Source of the DNA: CAYMEV01 sp964431655 [NCBI: uncultured bacterium]
GTDB taxonomy: Bacteria > CAYMEV01
Assembly (NCBI GenBank): GCA_964431655.1
Contig: CAYSKJ010000134.1
Location: 1 to 8,955 of the forward strand
Reading direction: 5' to 3'
Length of the DNA stretch: 8,955 bases
Shown here: positions 1 through 7,025 of the stretch, piece after piece
How positions within the stretch are numbered: position 1 is the stretch's first letter
How the letters are laid out: each line of letters starts with the position of its first letter
Made by a program: the position numbers and the translations under genes
The notes under the pieces: model-generated
What the model saw: the letters and a program-made list of their open reading frames with translations, nothing else
Database searches by the model: none
What the model was told of the DNA's origin: nothing

Positions 1-177
1 ATATATGTCATTATTGATAAAATCAAATATATTTATTCTTGAATAGGACAAGTAATCCTTTAAAAGAGGCATCAGTGAAGAGGGAGAAAGCAGGGACAGC
101 TCCCTGCATACTCCCTTGTACTCTTCGCATTTCCGCAAATCAGACCCGTATTTCTGGTATAGATCTGCAAAATTCAT
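1..177 (-). CDS. Unidentified protein, N-terminal 59 codons (partial, runs off left edge)
   Basis: An open frame starts at an ATG at 177-175 on the minus strand and stays open to base 1, exactly 59 codons, so the stop and most of the gene lie outside the window. An in-frame TAG at 189-187 shows the frame cannot extend further upstream, which supports this ATG, although no strong Shine-Dalgarno sequence precedes it. The peptide begins MNFADLYQKYGSDL, has cysteines at residues 17 and 24, and shows no signal peptide or membrane segment; it looks cytoplasmic. It starts 21 nt after the stop of the ATP-grasp gene on the same strand, so the two are probably co-transcribed and may share a pathway. 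I do not recognise the family from this fragment. The codons for residues 24-29 form a perfect 7-bp hairpin (90-107) that is most likely incidental. Confidence 0.7.
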   Translation of the reverse strand, partial: MNFADLYQKYGSDLRKCEEYKGVCRELSLLSPSSLMPLLKDYLSYSRINIFDFINNDIY

Positions 178-198
178 AGGCTTATTCTATTCCATTTT

Positions 199-1569
199 TT
201 AGAGATAGGTTTCAGTTTCTCCATCCAGCAGAGCGTTCATCATCGCTCCGAATGTCATCTTCTCCCGTGTCTGTCCGGGTTTTACCATTCCCATGGCAAG
301 GGGAGCCATCTGAGCTCCTGAAGATACATTTGTGAGAAGGCTGTTGCCATTTTCAACTTCTTTTCCACAGGGGACGCACCTTGATATTCCTGACAGAAAA
401 TGCCATTTCTCCTCCAGTTCATTGTATATGACATTTATCCTGGTATCATATACAAGCCTGCCCTGTTTAATGGCACGGGAGTCAATCAGCCTCAGCTGCT
501 GTATTGAGGCATCTTCTTTGAAGTCCTTGAATTCGTCCAGATATGATTTTTTATTGGATTCATTTATGAGTACCATATGCCTTCCGTCATACCTTTGATA
601 AAGCTTGTCGGCAAGATTCTTCACCAGGGATTCGTTTATATGAAGAAAGACTCCCTTTCCCCCGGTGGAGTTCCATTTCTTCAATGCATAACCGCTGCAG
701 TCCAGCATCTCGTTTACTGAATCGGGGTTAATCTCTTTGTCAAGCAGGGTTATGGGCCTGGAAACTGTTTTTCCAGTTTCCTGTTCATATTCCCTGAAGC
801 ACCTTTCTTCTATGGTTTTAGACCTCAGGTCATCGATCTTCCAGGGATTTATAAATACAGTCTCAGGTGCATGGTTAATGATCCGGTCAGCCAGTTCCTT
901 TCCGTAGAACTCAGGGACATGGATTCTCTCTATCCTTCGGTAGGCAATGTCAACAGGCCTGCCATTAACCCAGAGTTTTCCATTCCTTGTTTCAGGTTTT
1001 TCAGTCGGGGTTATCCTGTACGCCTCTATGCCAGCTTTCTTAAAGGCATTAAGGGTAAGGTTATGGGCTGTCTCTTCCTCGCTTTGCTCATAGGGCCTGG
1101 TAAATACGGCAACAACAGGATCCTTTCCGTTGCCCCTTACTTTCCAGAAGTCAGTAATGGCCTTTACCAGAGTTTTAAGAATGTTTGCAGGATTAGTGGG
1201 ATAATCGATTGCATCAGGATTCAGGCCCCTCTCCTGCAGGTGACGGTAGAGCCGGTATGACCATATATTCGGGCATGCTGGATAACTGTTGCAGCATGGC
1301 CCTTCCAGGATGGTGGGTCTGATATCTATTATTTTCTCTCCCTTTGAATCCGAGACTCCTGTTGCAAGTATATCAAGACCGAGAAGGTATGAGTGGGGCA
1401 GATTATTCTTCCTTGTATAGAGAAGGTAGGCATCTAATGCATTTTTTGCTACCTCGGAAAATTTTTCCCATGCCCTGTCAACCACCCATGTCGGTGAATC
1501 AAGATATGCAGGTACTTCAGATTCTTCGCCTTTTCCGCCAATAAGCAACCTAAGGTCTTCTTTTTCCAT
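199..1569 (-). CDS. ATP-grasp family protein, circularly permuted / glutathionylspermidine-synthase-like type
   Basis: This 456-aa cytoplasmic protein resembles ATP-grasp carboxylate-amine ligases, which activate a carboxylate as an acyl phosphate and join it to an amine or thiol. Supporting motifs are VDIAYRRIE (206-214), like the VxYRRI motif of circularly permuted ATP-grasp proteins; a Lys plus glycine-rich loop, KKWNSTGGKGVFL (297-309); and a C-terminal metal/ATP region with DTRINVIYN (375-383) and LLTNVSSGA (411-419), where Asp and Asn would bind Mg. Five cysteines fall in two groups, CCNSYPAC (92-99) and CVPC (398-401), which is unusual. The ATG at 1569 is preceded by AAAGGAG (1580-1586) with 10-nt spacing, so the start is well supported. 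It is divergent from the TPR gene across a 200-nt gap and is followed closely by an unidentified gene. The substrate is unknown. The ATP-grasp assignment rests on motif reading, not a profile search. Confidence 0.72.
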   Translation of the reverse strand: MEKEDLRLLIGGKGEESEVPAYLDSPTWVVDRAWEKFSEVAKNALDAYLLYTRKNNLPHSYLLGLDILATGVSDSKGEKIIDIRPTILEGPCCNSYPACPNIWSYRLYRHLQERGLNPDAIDYPTNPANILKTLVKAITDFWKVRGNGKDPVVAVFTRPYEQSEEETAHNLTLNAFKKAGIEAYRITPTEKPETRNGKLWVNGRPVDIAYRRIERIHVPEFYGKELADRIINHAPETVFINPWKIDDLRSKTIEERCFREYEQETGKTVSRPITLLDKEINPDSVNEMLDCSGYALKKWNSTGGKGVFLHINESLVKNLADKLYQRYDGRHMVLINESNKKSYLDEFKDFKEDASIQQLRLIDSRAIKQGRLVYDTRINVIYNELEEKWHFLSGISRCVPCGKEVENGNSLLTNVSSGAQMAPLAMGMVKPGQTREKMTFGAMMNALLDGETETYL

Positions 1570-1579
1570 TTAAATAAGA

Positions 1580-1586
1580 CTCCTTT
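1580..1586 (-). promoter_or_regulatory. Ribosome binding site of the ATP-grasp gene
   Basis: AAAGGAG on the minus strand lies 10 nt before the ATG at 1569. It fixes that start. The spacing is slightly long but acceptable. Confidence 0.6.
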
Positions 1587-1606
1587 ATTTTTTAGATAAC
1601 AGGGAT

Positions 1607-1635
1607 AAGGTAAAAATTATGACGGTAATAGTCAA
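1607..1635 (-). promoter_or_regulatory. Weak candidate promoter for the ATP-grasp gene
   Basis: On the minus strand TTGACT (1635-1630, five of six matches to the -35 consensus) is followed after 17 nt by TACCTT (1612-1607, only three of six at -10). The position about 40-65 nt upstream of the start codon is reasonable, and the region is AT-rich. The poor -10 makes this tentative. Confidence 0.25.
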
Positions 1636-1648
1636 TAAAAAAATATAT

Positions 1649-1676
1649 TTGTAAATGCCCTTAAATGGACTATAAT
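1649..1676 (+). promoter_or_regulatory. Candidate sigma70-like promoter for the TPR / thiamine-binding unit
   Basis: TTGTAA (1649-1654) and a perfect TATAAT (1671-1676) are separated by 16 nt on the plus strand. The predicted start near 1683 gives an 85-90 nt leader before the ATG at 1770. It is the best promoter-like pair in the divergent intergenic region. A perfect dyad (1684-1699) begins right at the expected start and could be an operator. Confidence 0.45.
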
Positions 1677-1683
1677 TCTGAAT

Positions 1684-1699
1684 TGAAATATTTATTTCA
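1684..1699. promoter_or_regulatory. 16-bp dyad at the predicted transcription start, possible operator
   Basis: TGAAATA-TT-TATTTCA is a perfect inverted repeat with 7-bp arms and a 2-nt centre. It begins 8 nt after the TATAAT of the plus-strand promoter candidate. Symmetric sites of this size at a start site are typical of dimeric repressors, but AT-rich dyads also arise by chance, so a role is not shown. Confidence 0.3.
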
Positions 1700-1769
1700 T
1701 GCATTATTTTGTAATTTTATAAAGTAAGAAAAAAAGTACAGACATGATGTTCTGCTTGGAGGTAAAAAG

Positions 1770-2276
1770 ATGGAATTCAAAGATACGGGAAAACGTATAA
1801 GGATAATTATAGTATTTGTTATTATCCTGCTGGTGCCCTTTGTCATGTACATGAGGAAAGAACACCGCCTGGCAAAGTCCAGGGAGCTTTATGTGTCATC
1901 AAAGGGATATGAACTTGCCGGGAGCTATAAAAAGGCAATTGAAGTTCTTGCCGAGGCGATGGAACTTAATCCGGACAATCCTGAGATAAAAACAAAAATA
2001 GGAGAGCTCTATATAAGAACAGGCAGGGAAGAAGAGGGTGTAGACATGCTAAAAGGTGTTTCGGCAGAGCATCCTGCGTACCCTGACCCGTATTACCACC
2101 TGGCTTTTTATTATTATAATAGAGGAGATTACAGGGTATCACGAACATACTGGGAAGCATTTCTCAAAAGGAACAAAAACCCCCTGTATGATGATATAGC
2201 AAAAAGGAGAATCAGTGAAATAGATGGATTCCAGGGAAATTTAACAGAAGAAAATTCAGAATTTAAGGAGGATTAA
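1770..2276 (+). CDS. Membrane-anchored TPR-repeat protein
   Basis: This 168-aa protein has a basic N-terminus (KDTGKRIR), one hydrophobic segment at about 11-28, and then TPR-like repeats at about 38-71, 72-105 and 106-139. The first is the clearest, with GYELAGSYKKAIEVL leading into AMELNPDN. The C-terminal tail from about 152 is acidic. The topology suggests a single-pass inner-membrane anchor with the repeats exposed to one side, probably the periplasm, acting as a protein-interaction scaffold. No catalytic motif is visible and the partner is unknown. The start is firm because GGAGG (1758-1762) lies 7 nt upstream of the ATG. Its stop lies 2 nt before the next gene, whose ribosome binding site is inside this gene's last codons, so the two are very likely co-translated. 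Confidence 0.85.
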   Translation: MEFKDTGKRIRIIIVFVIILLVPFVMYMRKEHRLAKSRELYVSSKGYELAGSYKKAIEVLAEAMELNPDNPEIKTKIGELYIRTGREEEGVDMLKGVSAEHPAYPDPYYHLAFYYYNRGDYRVSRTYWEAFLKRNKNPLYDDIAKRRISEIDGFQGNLTEENSEFKED

Positions 2277-2278
2277 TC

Positions 2279-2590
2279 ATGCTTCTGGCAAATATAAGCA
2301 TTTTCCCTTTGGACAAAGGTGTCTCCCTGAGTCCCTATGTTGCTGAATGTCTTGATATAATAGACAAAAGCGGGCTTGACTATACCCTTGGATCCATGGC
2401 AACTACCATTGAAGGAGAGTACGAAGAAGTCTTTGATGTGATAAAACGGTGCTTTAATGCTGTAAGCATGAATTCAGAGAGGGTAAGCATGTATATAAAG
2501 GTGGACTGGAGAAAAGGTGCCTCTAAAAGGCTGATCAAAAAGATCAGCAGTGTGGAAGGCAAACTGGGAAGAAAATTAAGACATGAGTGA
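2279..2590 (+). CDS. MTH1187 / YqgV family thiamine-binding protein (DUF77)
   Basis: This 103-aa cytoplasmic protein matches the MTH1187 (DUF77) family in length and pattern. It starts with a beta strand ending in P10, then LSPYVAECLDIIDKSGLDY (17-35), then the family hallmark TTIEGEYEEV (42-51), and later a strand MYIKVDW (71-77) and a basic C-terminal helix. Family members have a ferredoxin-like fold, form oligomers, and some structures bind thiamine or related ligands; the physiological role is not settled. AAGGAGG (2265-2271) is well placed before the ATG at 2279 and overlaps the end of the TPR gene. The last 15 bases overlap the end of the convergent SDR gene. I see no plus-strand terminator after it. 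Confidence 0.85.
   Translation: MLLANISIFPLDKGVSLSPYVAECLDIIDKSGLDYTLGSMATTIEGEYEEVFDVIKRCFNAVSMNSERVSMYIKVDWRKGASKRLIKKISSVEGKLGRKLRHE
2526..2548 (-). terminator. Candidate intrinsic terminator of the sulfatase-kinase-SDR operon, inside the opposing gene
   Basis: Read on the minus strand, GCTGATC-TTTTT-GATCAGC is a perfect 7-bp stem with a 5-nt loop (2548-2530), followed by CTTTTAG. It lies 28 nt beyond the SDR stop codon, a normal terminator distance. The T-tract is short, so it may be weak or incidental; the same bases encode residues 84-90 of the MTH1187-family protein. On the plus strand no T-tract follows the stem. Confidence 0.3.
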
Positions 2591-3211
2591 ACTGAGCTCA
2601 ATAATATAAGGGAGGCTCTGGATATCCTTCCTGTTCTCCAACAAAGAGGAAAGTATCCGGCAGAGACGTGTTAATGCCCATTTCTCCTTCTGCATGTCCG
2701 GCAGCCGGATGCAAATGGTTGTAATCCCGTCCGGACCGCAGATTTCGTTGAATGTTCTGGAAAGCCTTTCCAGGCCGGCTTTGGAAATACTGTGCATTGT
2801 AATCTTTTTATAGAGAAATTCAGGGTCTGATATCGTAAAATTTATTATCACAGCCGGCTTTGATACTAAATGCTGATATTTCATCAGACTGCGCATAAGG
2901 AGATAATATATATAAATATTTGTCTCCATCTCAAGGCAGAATTCTTTTTTGTTAAAATCGGCCAGTTCCTTTTTTGAAAGATAGCCTGCCAGGTTTATAA
3001 CAGCATCAATTTTCCCGAAATAATCGAAGCTTCTTTTAAGGAGAGCTTCAAAACCTTTGTTTTTGCTTAGATCCAGGGAGTTTTTCAAAACTTTGGACTG
3101 GCTGTAAAGTCCTTTTTCCCTTGAATTTATACTCAGCTGGTGGTTTTCTTGAAATTCCGGGACCATGATTCTGCCAATTTTTGAATTTGCCCCGGCAATT
3201 ATTATATTCAC
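2576..3211 (-). CDS. SDR-family (Rossmann-fold) protein with altered catalytic Tyr
   Basis: This 211-aa protein has the N-terminal nucleotide-binding motif of short-chain dehydrogenases, IIIAGANSKIG (3-13, equivalent to TGxxxGIG), the NLAG motif (73-76, equivalent to NNAG), and a conserved Asn in ETNIY (96-100). The active-site segment reads MHSISKAGLERL (139-150). Lys144 is present, but the usual catalytic Tyr four residues earlier is His140 (codon CAC). A Ser/Thr is available at INFTISD (123-129). It is shorter than typical 240-260 aa SDR enzymes, mainly at the C-terminus. It starts with GTG, overlapping the kinase stop as GTGA, so translational coupling is likely; the only SD-like sequence is a GGGG about 8-9 nt upstream. 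It could be a true NAD(P)-dependent oxidoreductase on an unusual substrate or a non-catalytic nucleotide-binding protein. It is the last gene of the leftward operon. Confidence 0.8.
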   Translation of the reverse strand: MNIIIAGANSKIGRIMVPEFQENHQLSINSREKGLYSQSKVLKNSLDLSKNKGFEALLKRSFDYFGKIDAVINLAGYLSKKELADFNKKEFCLEMETNIYIYYLLMRSLMKYQHLVSKPAVIINFTISDPEFLYKKITMHSISKAGLERLSRTFNEICGPDGITTICIRLPDMQKEKWALTRLCRILSSLLENRKDIQSLPYIIELSSLMS

Positions 3212-6200
3212 TGCAGAATCCCCGGGAGTGTCATGGTTATCGATGTTCCTCCAGGTCCTGTATCTATATCCATTTTCCCCTTGTATCTCCTTACAAAATC
3301 GTCAGCAAGGCGCATTCCTATGCCGAGGCCCTTATCTTTTCCCGAGGCAAAATTCCTGCGATTTATCCTTTCCATGACATTGCCGGGGATTCCAGGGCCA
3401 TTATCCATAACACCGATAATTAAATCCCCGCACGCCAGAGATTCCCTGACAGTTATCCGACCTTTTTCCTTCATGCTTTCAAGGGAGTTTCTTATAAGGC
3501 CGCCAAGGGTATTGAAAAATTCAACAAAATCAATCAATACTTCTCTATCGGGATCATTAATGATGAATATTATATCAGCCCTTTCATCCTCAAGGGAAAA
3601 GGAATCCATAACCGGCTGGAAAAGCTCTTTTATCCTTTGGACCTTTCTCGTTTCCTCGCCGTTCCTTTTGAGCTTTGCATATCTTGCAAGGATATTCTCA
3701 ATGATTTCCACCTGGTTTAATACGGTATCAGCAAGCTGTCTGAACCTCCGGTCAAACTTTTTCCTGTCCTTTTCATAAAGGCGCGTAAGGTGCTGTATGT
3801 ACAGTTTTACCGGCATCAGCGGATTTTTAATGTCATGAGCAAATTTTTCAGCAAGTCGTGTCCTCAGCTTCGCCTCTTCCAGTTCCAGTATGCTGGTCAT
3901 ATCGCTTATTACTATCATCTTTGCCATATTGTCTTCATTTAAGTTAATATAGTATTTATCCATTCTGAAGACCTTTTTTGCAGTGTTATCCCTCTTTATC
4001 TCTGAAAGATTACTGCTGGCTGAGGAATCAGAAATGAATTCCCTTATATCATCACCGAGGAACTGGAGCCACCGGTTGAAGGTAATATTTGAATGAAGCT
4101 CTCTGTCCTCCGAATCTGAAAGAAATATTGCAACAGGAATATTCTCAAGCAGGGAATTTGTAATCAGGTTATTTTGATATATGGTTTCAAGAAGAGAATT
4201 TATCATGTCTGCTATTCTCTTAAACTCATTAATCGCTATTTCAGAGGTATTTATGGAATTGATTTTTTTGGCTTTTATCCTGTACAGCTTATCAATAAAT
4301 GAATTAATATTTTTTGCGATAAAGCTGTCTGCTTTTGCAATGATAACCAGGACTGCCAGAAAAATAAGGCTGAATATTACTGCGTTTGACCTTGAAAGGG
4401 TCTTCAGGAAAAAAACGGGAAGAAGCTGTTTTATTACTATTATGTCTAATCCCGTGTAATCAGGTCCGGAATTGTGGATGATATAACGGGAATTATAAAA
4501 ACCAGTGGTATTTATACTATTTCCTGAAAGGGAAGCACCCTGATTGTAGGAAACAGCCCCTGTATAAAGGGCATAATCAAAGGTAGTCAGCCTGAAGAAT
4601 CCGTTTTTGTCACGAGACCCTATATCAGCGCTGAATTTTTGTGCAATGCTTTTTAAAAAGCTTTCGGAGAGACTATAGACAATGACTGCCTCAAAGTCCC
4701 GGAACCTTTTTGCTGCTTTTGCAGTTATGCCCTCTCCCTGATCCGAGTATTCTATTACACCCTCCAGGCCTTTTTCATCTTTTTGAAGTGAAGGGCCTCT
4801 TAATTCATAAACAGGACTGTTGTGGTATGAAATTATTATTTCATTGACGGGGGTATCCTGGAACTGGCTGAGGAGATACCTTTCAAAACCCTCATAGGTT
4901 GTCTTTCCTGATATAAAATTATCAAGCACGCGGGATTTGAGGATGTTTTCAGTTCTCTGGTTTATCTGACTGTTTACTTCATTTTTTATATTTACCGAGA
5001 GATTCTGTACCTGATTTATATTATAATCTCCGTAATAAGTTGAAAGCATTGACTGAAGGACATAAAACACCAGAAGTATCGGGGCCAGGGAAAGGAGGAC
5101 TATGGATATGCCTACCCTGGCCCTGAGGGAATTGAAATCGAAACTCTTTTTTATAACCGGTATAATGATGAAAAGAAAGAAGGGCATGAGTGAAAGGAGG
5201 GATAAAAACATGCGGGAAATGAAATTATAAGAATTATACAGCATGCCATAGTCATCCAGGACGAATAAAAGGAGGGGCCCGCCGGCCTGCTTGAATATAT
5301 AGGCCTTGTATTTTTTATCATTTATCCTGAAAATGTCAATTTCCTCAATAGAATCAGTCCTAACGCTCATACCGAGGTATCTTTGTGGGATACCGAAGGA
5401 CAAAGCCCTGTTGGCATGTATAATATTGGTGTTTTTTATGGCAATATAATAGTAACCCCTTTCTGATACAAACTTTAACCATGTCGGTCTGGAAAAAGGA
5501 ATGGAGAACAGGGTATCAGTAATACTTTTGTTCTCAATCTGCAGGTCATTATCAAAATAATCCATAGAACAGACTACTATTATTCCTCCGCCGATGAGTT
5601 TGTCTTTTACAAGGAGCTGTCCGCTGATATATATATCCGGTTCTGTTCTGTTTTCCAGCAGATATTCTATTGTTCCATGAGCAAATATTTCCTCTATATA
5701 GCTTTCAATATTTAGATGCCTCATATTATTTCTCAGGGAAAAACTGTCAACGATCTTTCCCATGGAGTCGAAGAGAATTATGGTAGTGTCCTTCTGGAAG
5801 CTTGAAGCCATTGAACCCTTAAAAACATTGAAGGCTGTTTTGTGCGTACGTCCGCTTAAAAGCTTTTCATATATATTTTCTTTATCAATAGAACCCAGAA
5901 TGTCCATTAATGCATAATTGGAGATGTTTTTTTCCTGCAGGGAAATGGTTTTCAGCTTCAACAGTATATAACTGTCAAGCTTTTTCTCTTCCATATATAT
6001 CATGAAGAAACCGATTAATGCATTAATTACAAGAAGAATGGCAATAATTCTTTTAAATGTCTGCCTGCGTGAAAGAAGCACAAAAAAAATAAAATTCAGA
6101 TTGAAAAGAACAGCAAAAAGAACCACTTTATTGAAGCCCGGTAATGAATCTGTCCAGGCAGTCAGAATAACCAGATTGCAAATGCATGTCAATAAGCCGG

Positions 6201-7017
6201 CAGTCTTTCCTGTAATTGATGTGTCTTTTATTAAATACCTGAATGGCAGAAAACAGTATACCACGAAAAACCCGTATAAAAATATCCTGAAATAAATGCC
6301 TGCATTATCGGTAACCAGGGCAAAGTGGGCCAGAAGGGAAACTGCAGGGAATACAAAAATGAGTACTTTTCTCTTTATAAAATAGGAAGAGGCAATCAGT
6401 ACCGCGAACAGGAAATACGCAAAATAAAACAACCTCTTATGGGATTCATTCTTTTCCAAGCCCTGCCGTGCCAGTTTACATAAAAGAAGGTCATTGAAGT
6501 ATACAGGTATTGAATCCCCTGACAGACCGTCATTAATGTCATCCAGGACATTGAACCCAGGTGGAATCTTAAGGGAGGAATGGTTCTTATGATATCGTGA
6601 GTTGATAAGAAAGAATAAAAAAGTGTCATTATTCAGCTTTTTATAGAAGTAGGAGTGATTATCCTTGGTGATTCTGCCGAAATCATACTTGATTGCCTTA
6701 ATTTCGTCGTATTGCAGATGCGATAAGCCTGCTACCCCCTTTAATGTGCCTTCTTCAAAGAAAGCAAGGACCAGGTAGTGATTCTCAAGATAATCCTCCA
6801 GCTCCTGAAGCAGACCCGGGGGTTTGTCCTTTCTGGTATCCCAGTCTTTAATCAGCCTTAGAACGGATTTTGAATGCTGATCTACTGATTGCAGTATCTG
6901 TTTTTCAATAGATTCCCCGGAGATATCTTTGACTTTTGCTCTGCAATCTGTGAAGAAGGCCAGAAAGAATAGAAGGGCAGGGATGATAAAACACCCGTAT
7001 CTGTATTTTGGAGACAT
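3208..7017 (-). CDS. Large membrane sensor histidine kinase, NtrY-like C-terminal half with extra N-terminal multi-helix module
   Basis: This 1269-aa inner-membrane protein looks like a sensor kinase. In order: a hydrophobic N-terminal segment (about 8-24); a soluble region, probably periplasmic (25-194); about six membrane helices (195-341); a second sensor-like soluble region (342-602); two helices (603-655); a third soluble region with a Cache-like look (656-875); a membrane helix (876-895); a HAMP-like linker (896-950); a PAS domain opening LLENIPVAIFLSD (956-968); and the kinase core. The H-box is FAHDIKNPLMPVKL (1059-1072) with phospho-acceptor His1061, characteristic of NtrY-type kinases. 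The N-box is LIRNSLES (1174-1181), G1 is DNGPGIP (1205-1211), G2 is GKDKGLGIGM (1226-1235) and G3 is GGTS (1256-1259), so it looks catalytically intact. Typical NtrY proteins are about 700-750 aa; the extra length is the N-terminal half. AGGAT lies about 6 nt before the ATG and overlaps the sulfatase stop region. No response regulator is in the window. The signal is unknown. Confidence 0.88.
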   Translation of the reverse strand: MSPKYRYGCFIIPALLFFLAFFTDCRAKVKDISGESIEKQILQSVDQHSKSVLRLIKDWDTRKDKPPGLLQELEDYLENHYLVLAFFEEGTLKGVAGLSHLQYDEIKAIKYDFGRITKDNHSYFYKKLNNDTFLFFLINSRYHKNHSSLKIPPGFNVLDDINDGLSGDSIPVYFNDLLLCKLARQGLEKNESHKRLFYFAYFLFAVLIASSYFIKRKVLIFVFPAVSLLAHFALVTDNAGIYFRIFLYGFFVVYCFLPFRYLIKDTSITGKTAGLLTCICNLVILTAWTDSLPGFNKVVLFAVLFNLNFIFFVLLSRRQTFKRIIAILLVINALIGFFMIYMEEKKLDSYILLKLKTISLQEKNISNYALMDILGSIDKENIYEKLLSGRTHKTAFNVFKGSMASSFQKDTTIILFDSMGKIVDSFSLRNNMRHLNIESYIEEIFAHGTIEYLLENRTEPDIYISGQLLVKDKLIGGGIIVVCSMDYFDNDLQIENKSITDTLFSIPFSRPTWLKFVSERGYYYIAIKNTNIIHANRALSFGIPQRYLGMSVRTDSIEEIDIFRINDKKYKAYIFKQAGGPLLLFVLDDYGMLYNSYNFISRMFLSLLSLMPFFLFIIIPVIKKSFDFNSLRARVGISIVLLSLAPILLVFYVLQSMLSTYYGDYNINQVQNLSVNIKNEVNSQINQRTENILKSRVLDNFISGKTTYEGFERYLLSQFQDTPVNEIIISYHNSPVYELRGPSLQKDEKGLEGVIEYSDQGEGITAKAAKRFRDFEAVIVYSLSESFLKSIAQKFSADIGSRDKNGFFRLTTFDYALYTGAVSYNQGASLSGNSINTTGFYNSRYIIHNSGPDYTGLDIIVIKQLLPVFFLKTLSRSNAVIFSLIFLAVLVIIAKADSFIAKNINSFIDKLYRIKAKKINSINTSEIAINEFKRIADMINSLLETIYQNNLITNSLLENIPVAIFLSDSEDRELHSNITFNRWLQFLGDDIREFISDSSASSNLSEIKRDNTAKKVFRMDKYYINLNEDNMAKMIVISDMTSILELEEAKLRTRLAEKFAHDIKNPLMPVKLYIQHLTRLYEKDRKKFDRRFRQLADTVLNQVEIIENILARYAKLKRNGEETRKVQRIKELFQPVMDSFSLEDERADIIFIINDPDREVLIDFVEFFNTLGGLIRNSLESMKEKGRITVRESLACGDLIIGVMDNGPGIPGNVMERINRRNFASGKDKGLGIGMRLADDFVRRYKGKMDIDTGPGGTSITMTLPGILQ

Positions 7018-7025
7018 ATTTTATC

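Noticed and set aside
90-107. Perfect hairpin GCAGGGA-CAGC-TCCCTGC as a terminator
   Set aside because: It lies inside the open frame of the partial left-edge gene, and neither side is followed by a T-tract. Probably incidental to coding.
332-598. Plus-strand open frames opposite the ATP-grasp, kinase and sulfatase genes (for example 332-598, 871-1260, 3233-3778, 7060-7473)
   Set aside because: They are antisense to strongly supported genes with recognisable motifs, lack convincing ribosome binding sites, and encode no recognisable domain.
2591-2600. Palindrome TGAGCTCA just past the MTH1187-family stop as a plus-strand terminator
   Set aside because: It is only 8 bp with no loop and no following T-tract.
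6958-7017. Lipoprotein signal at the N-terminus of the histidine kinase (Cys25 after a hydrophobic stretch)
   Set aside because: The residues before the Cys (FFTD) do not fit a lipobox, so a membrane anchor or ordinary signal segment is more likely.
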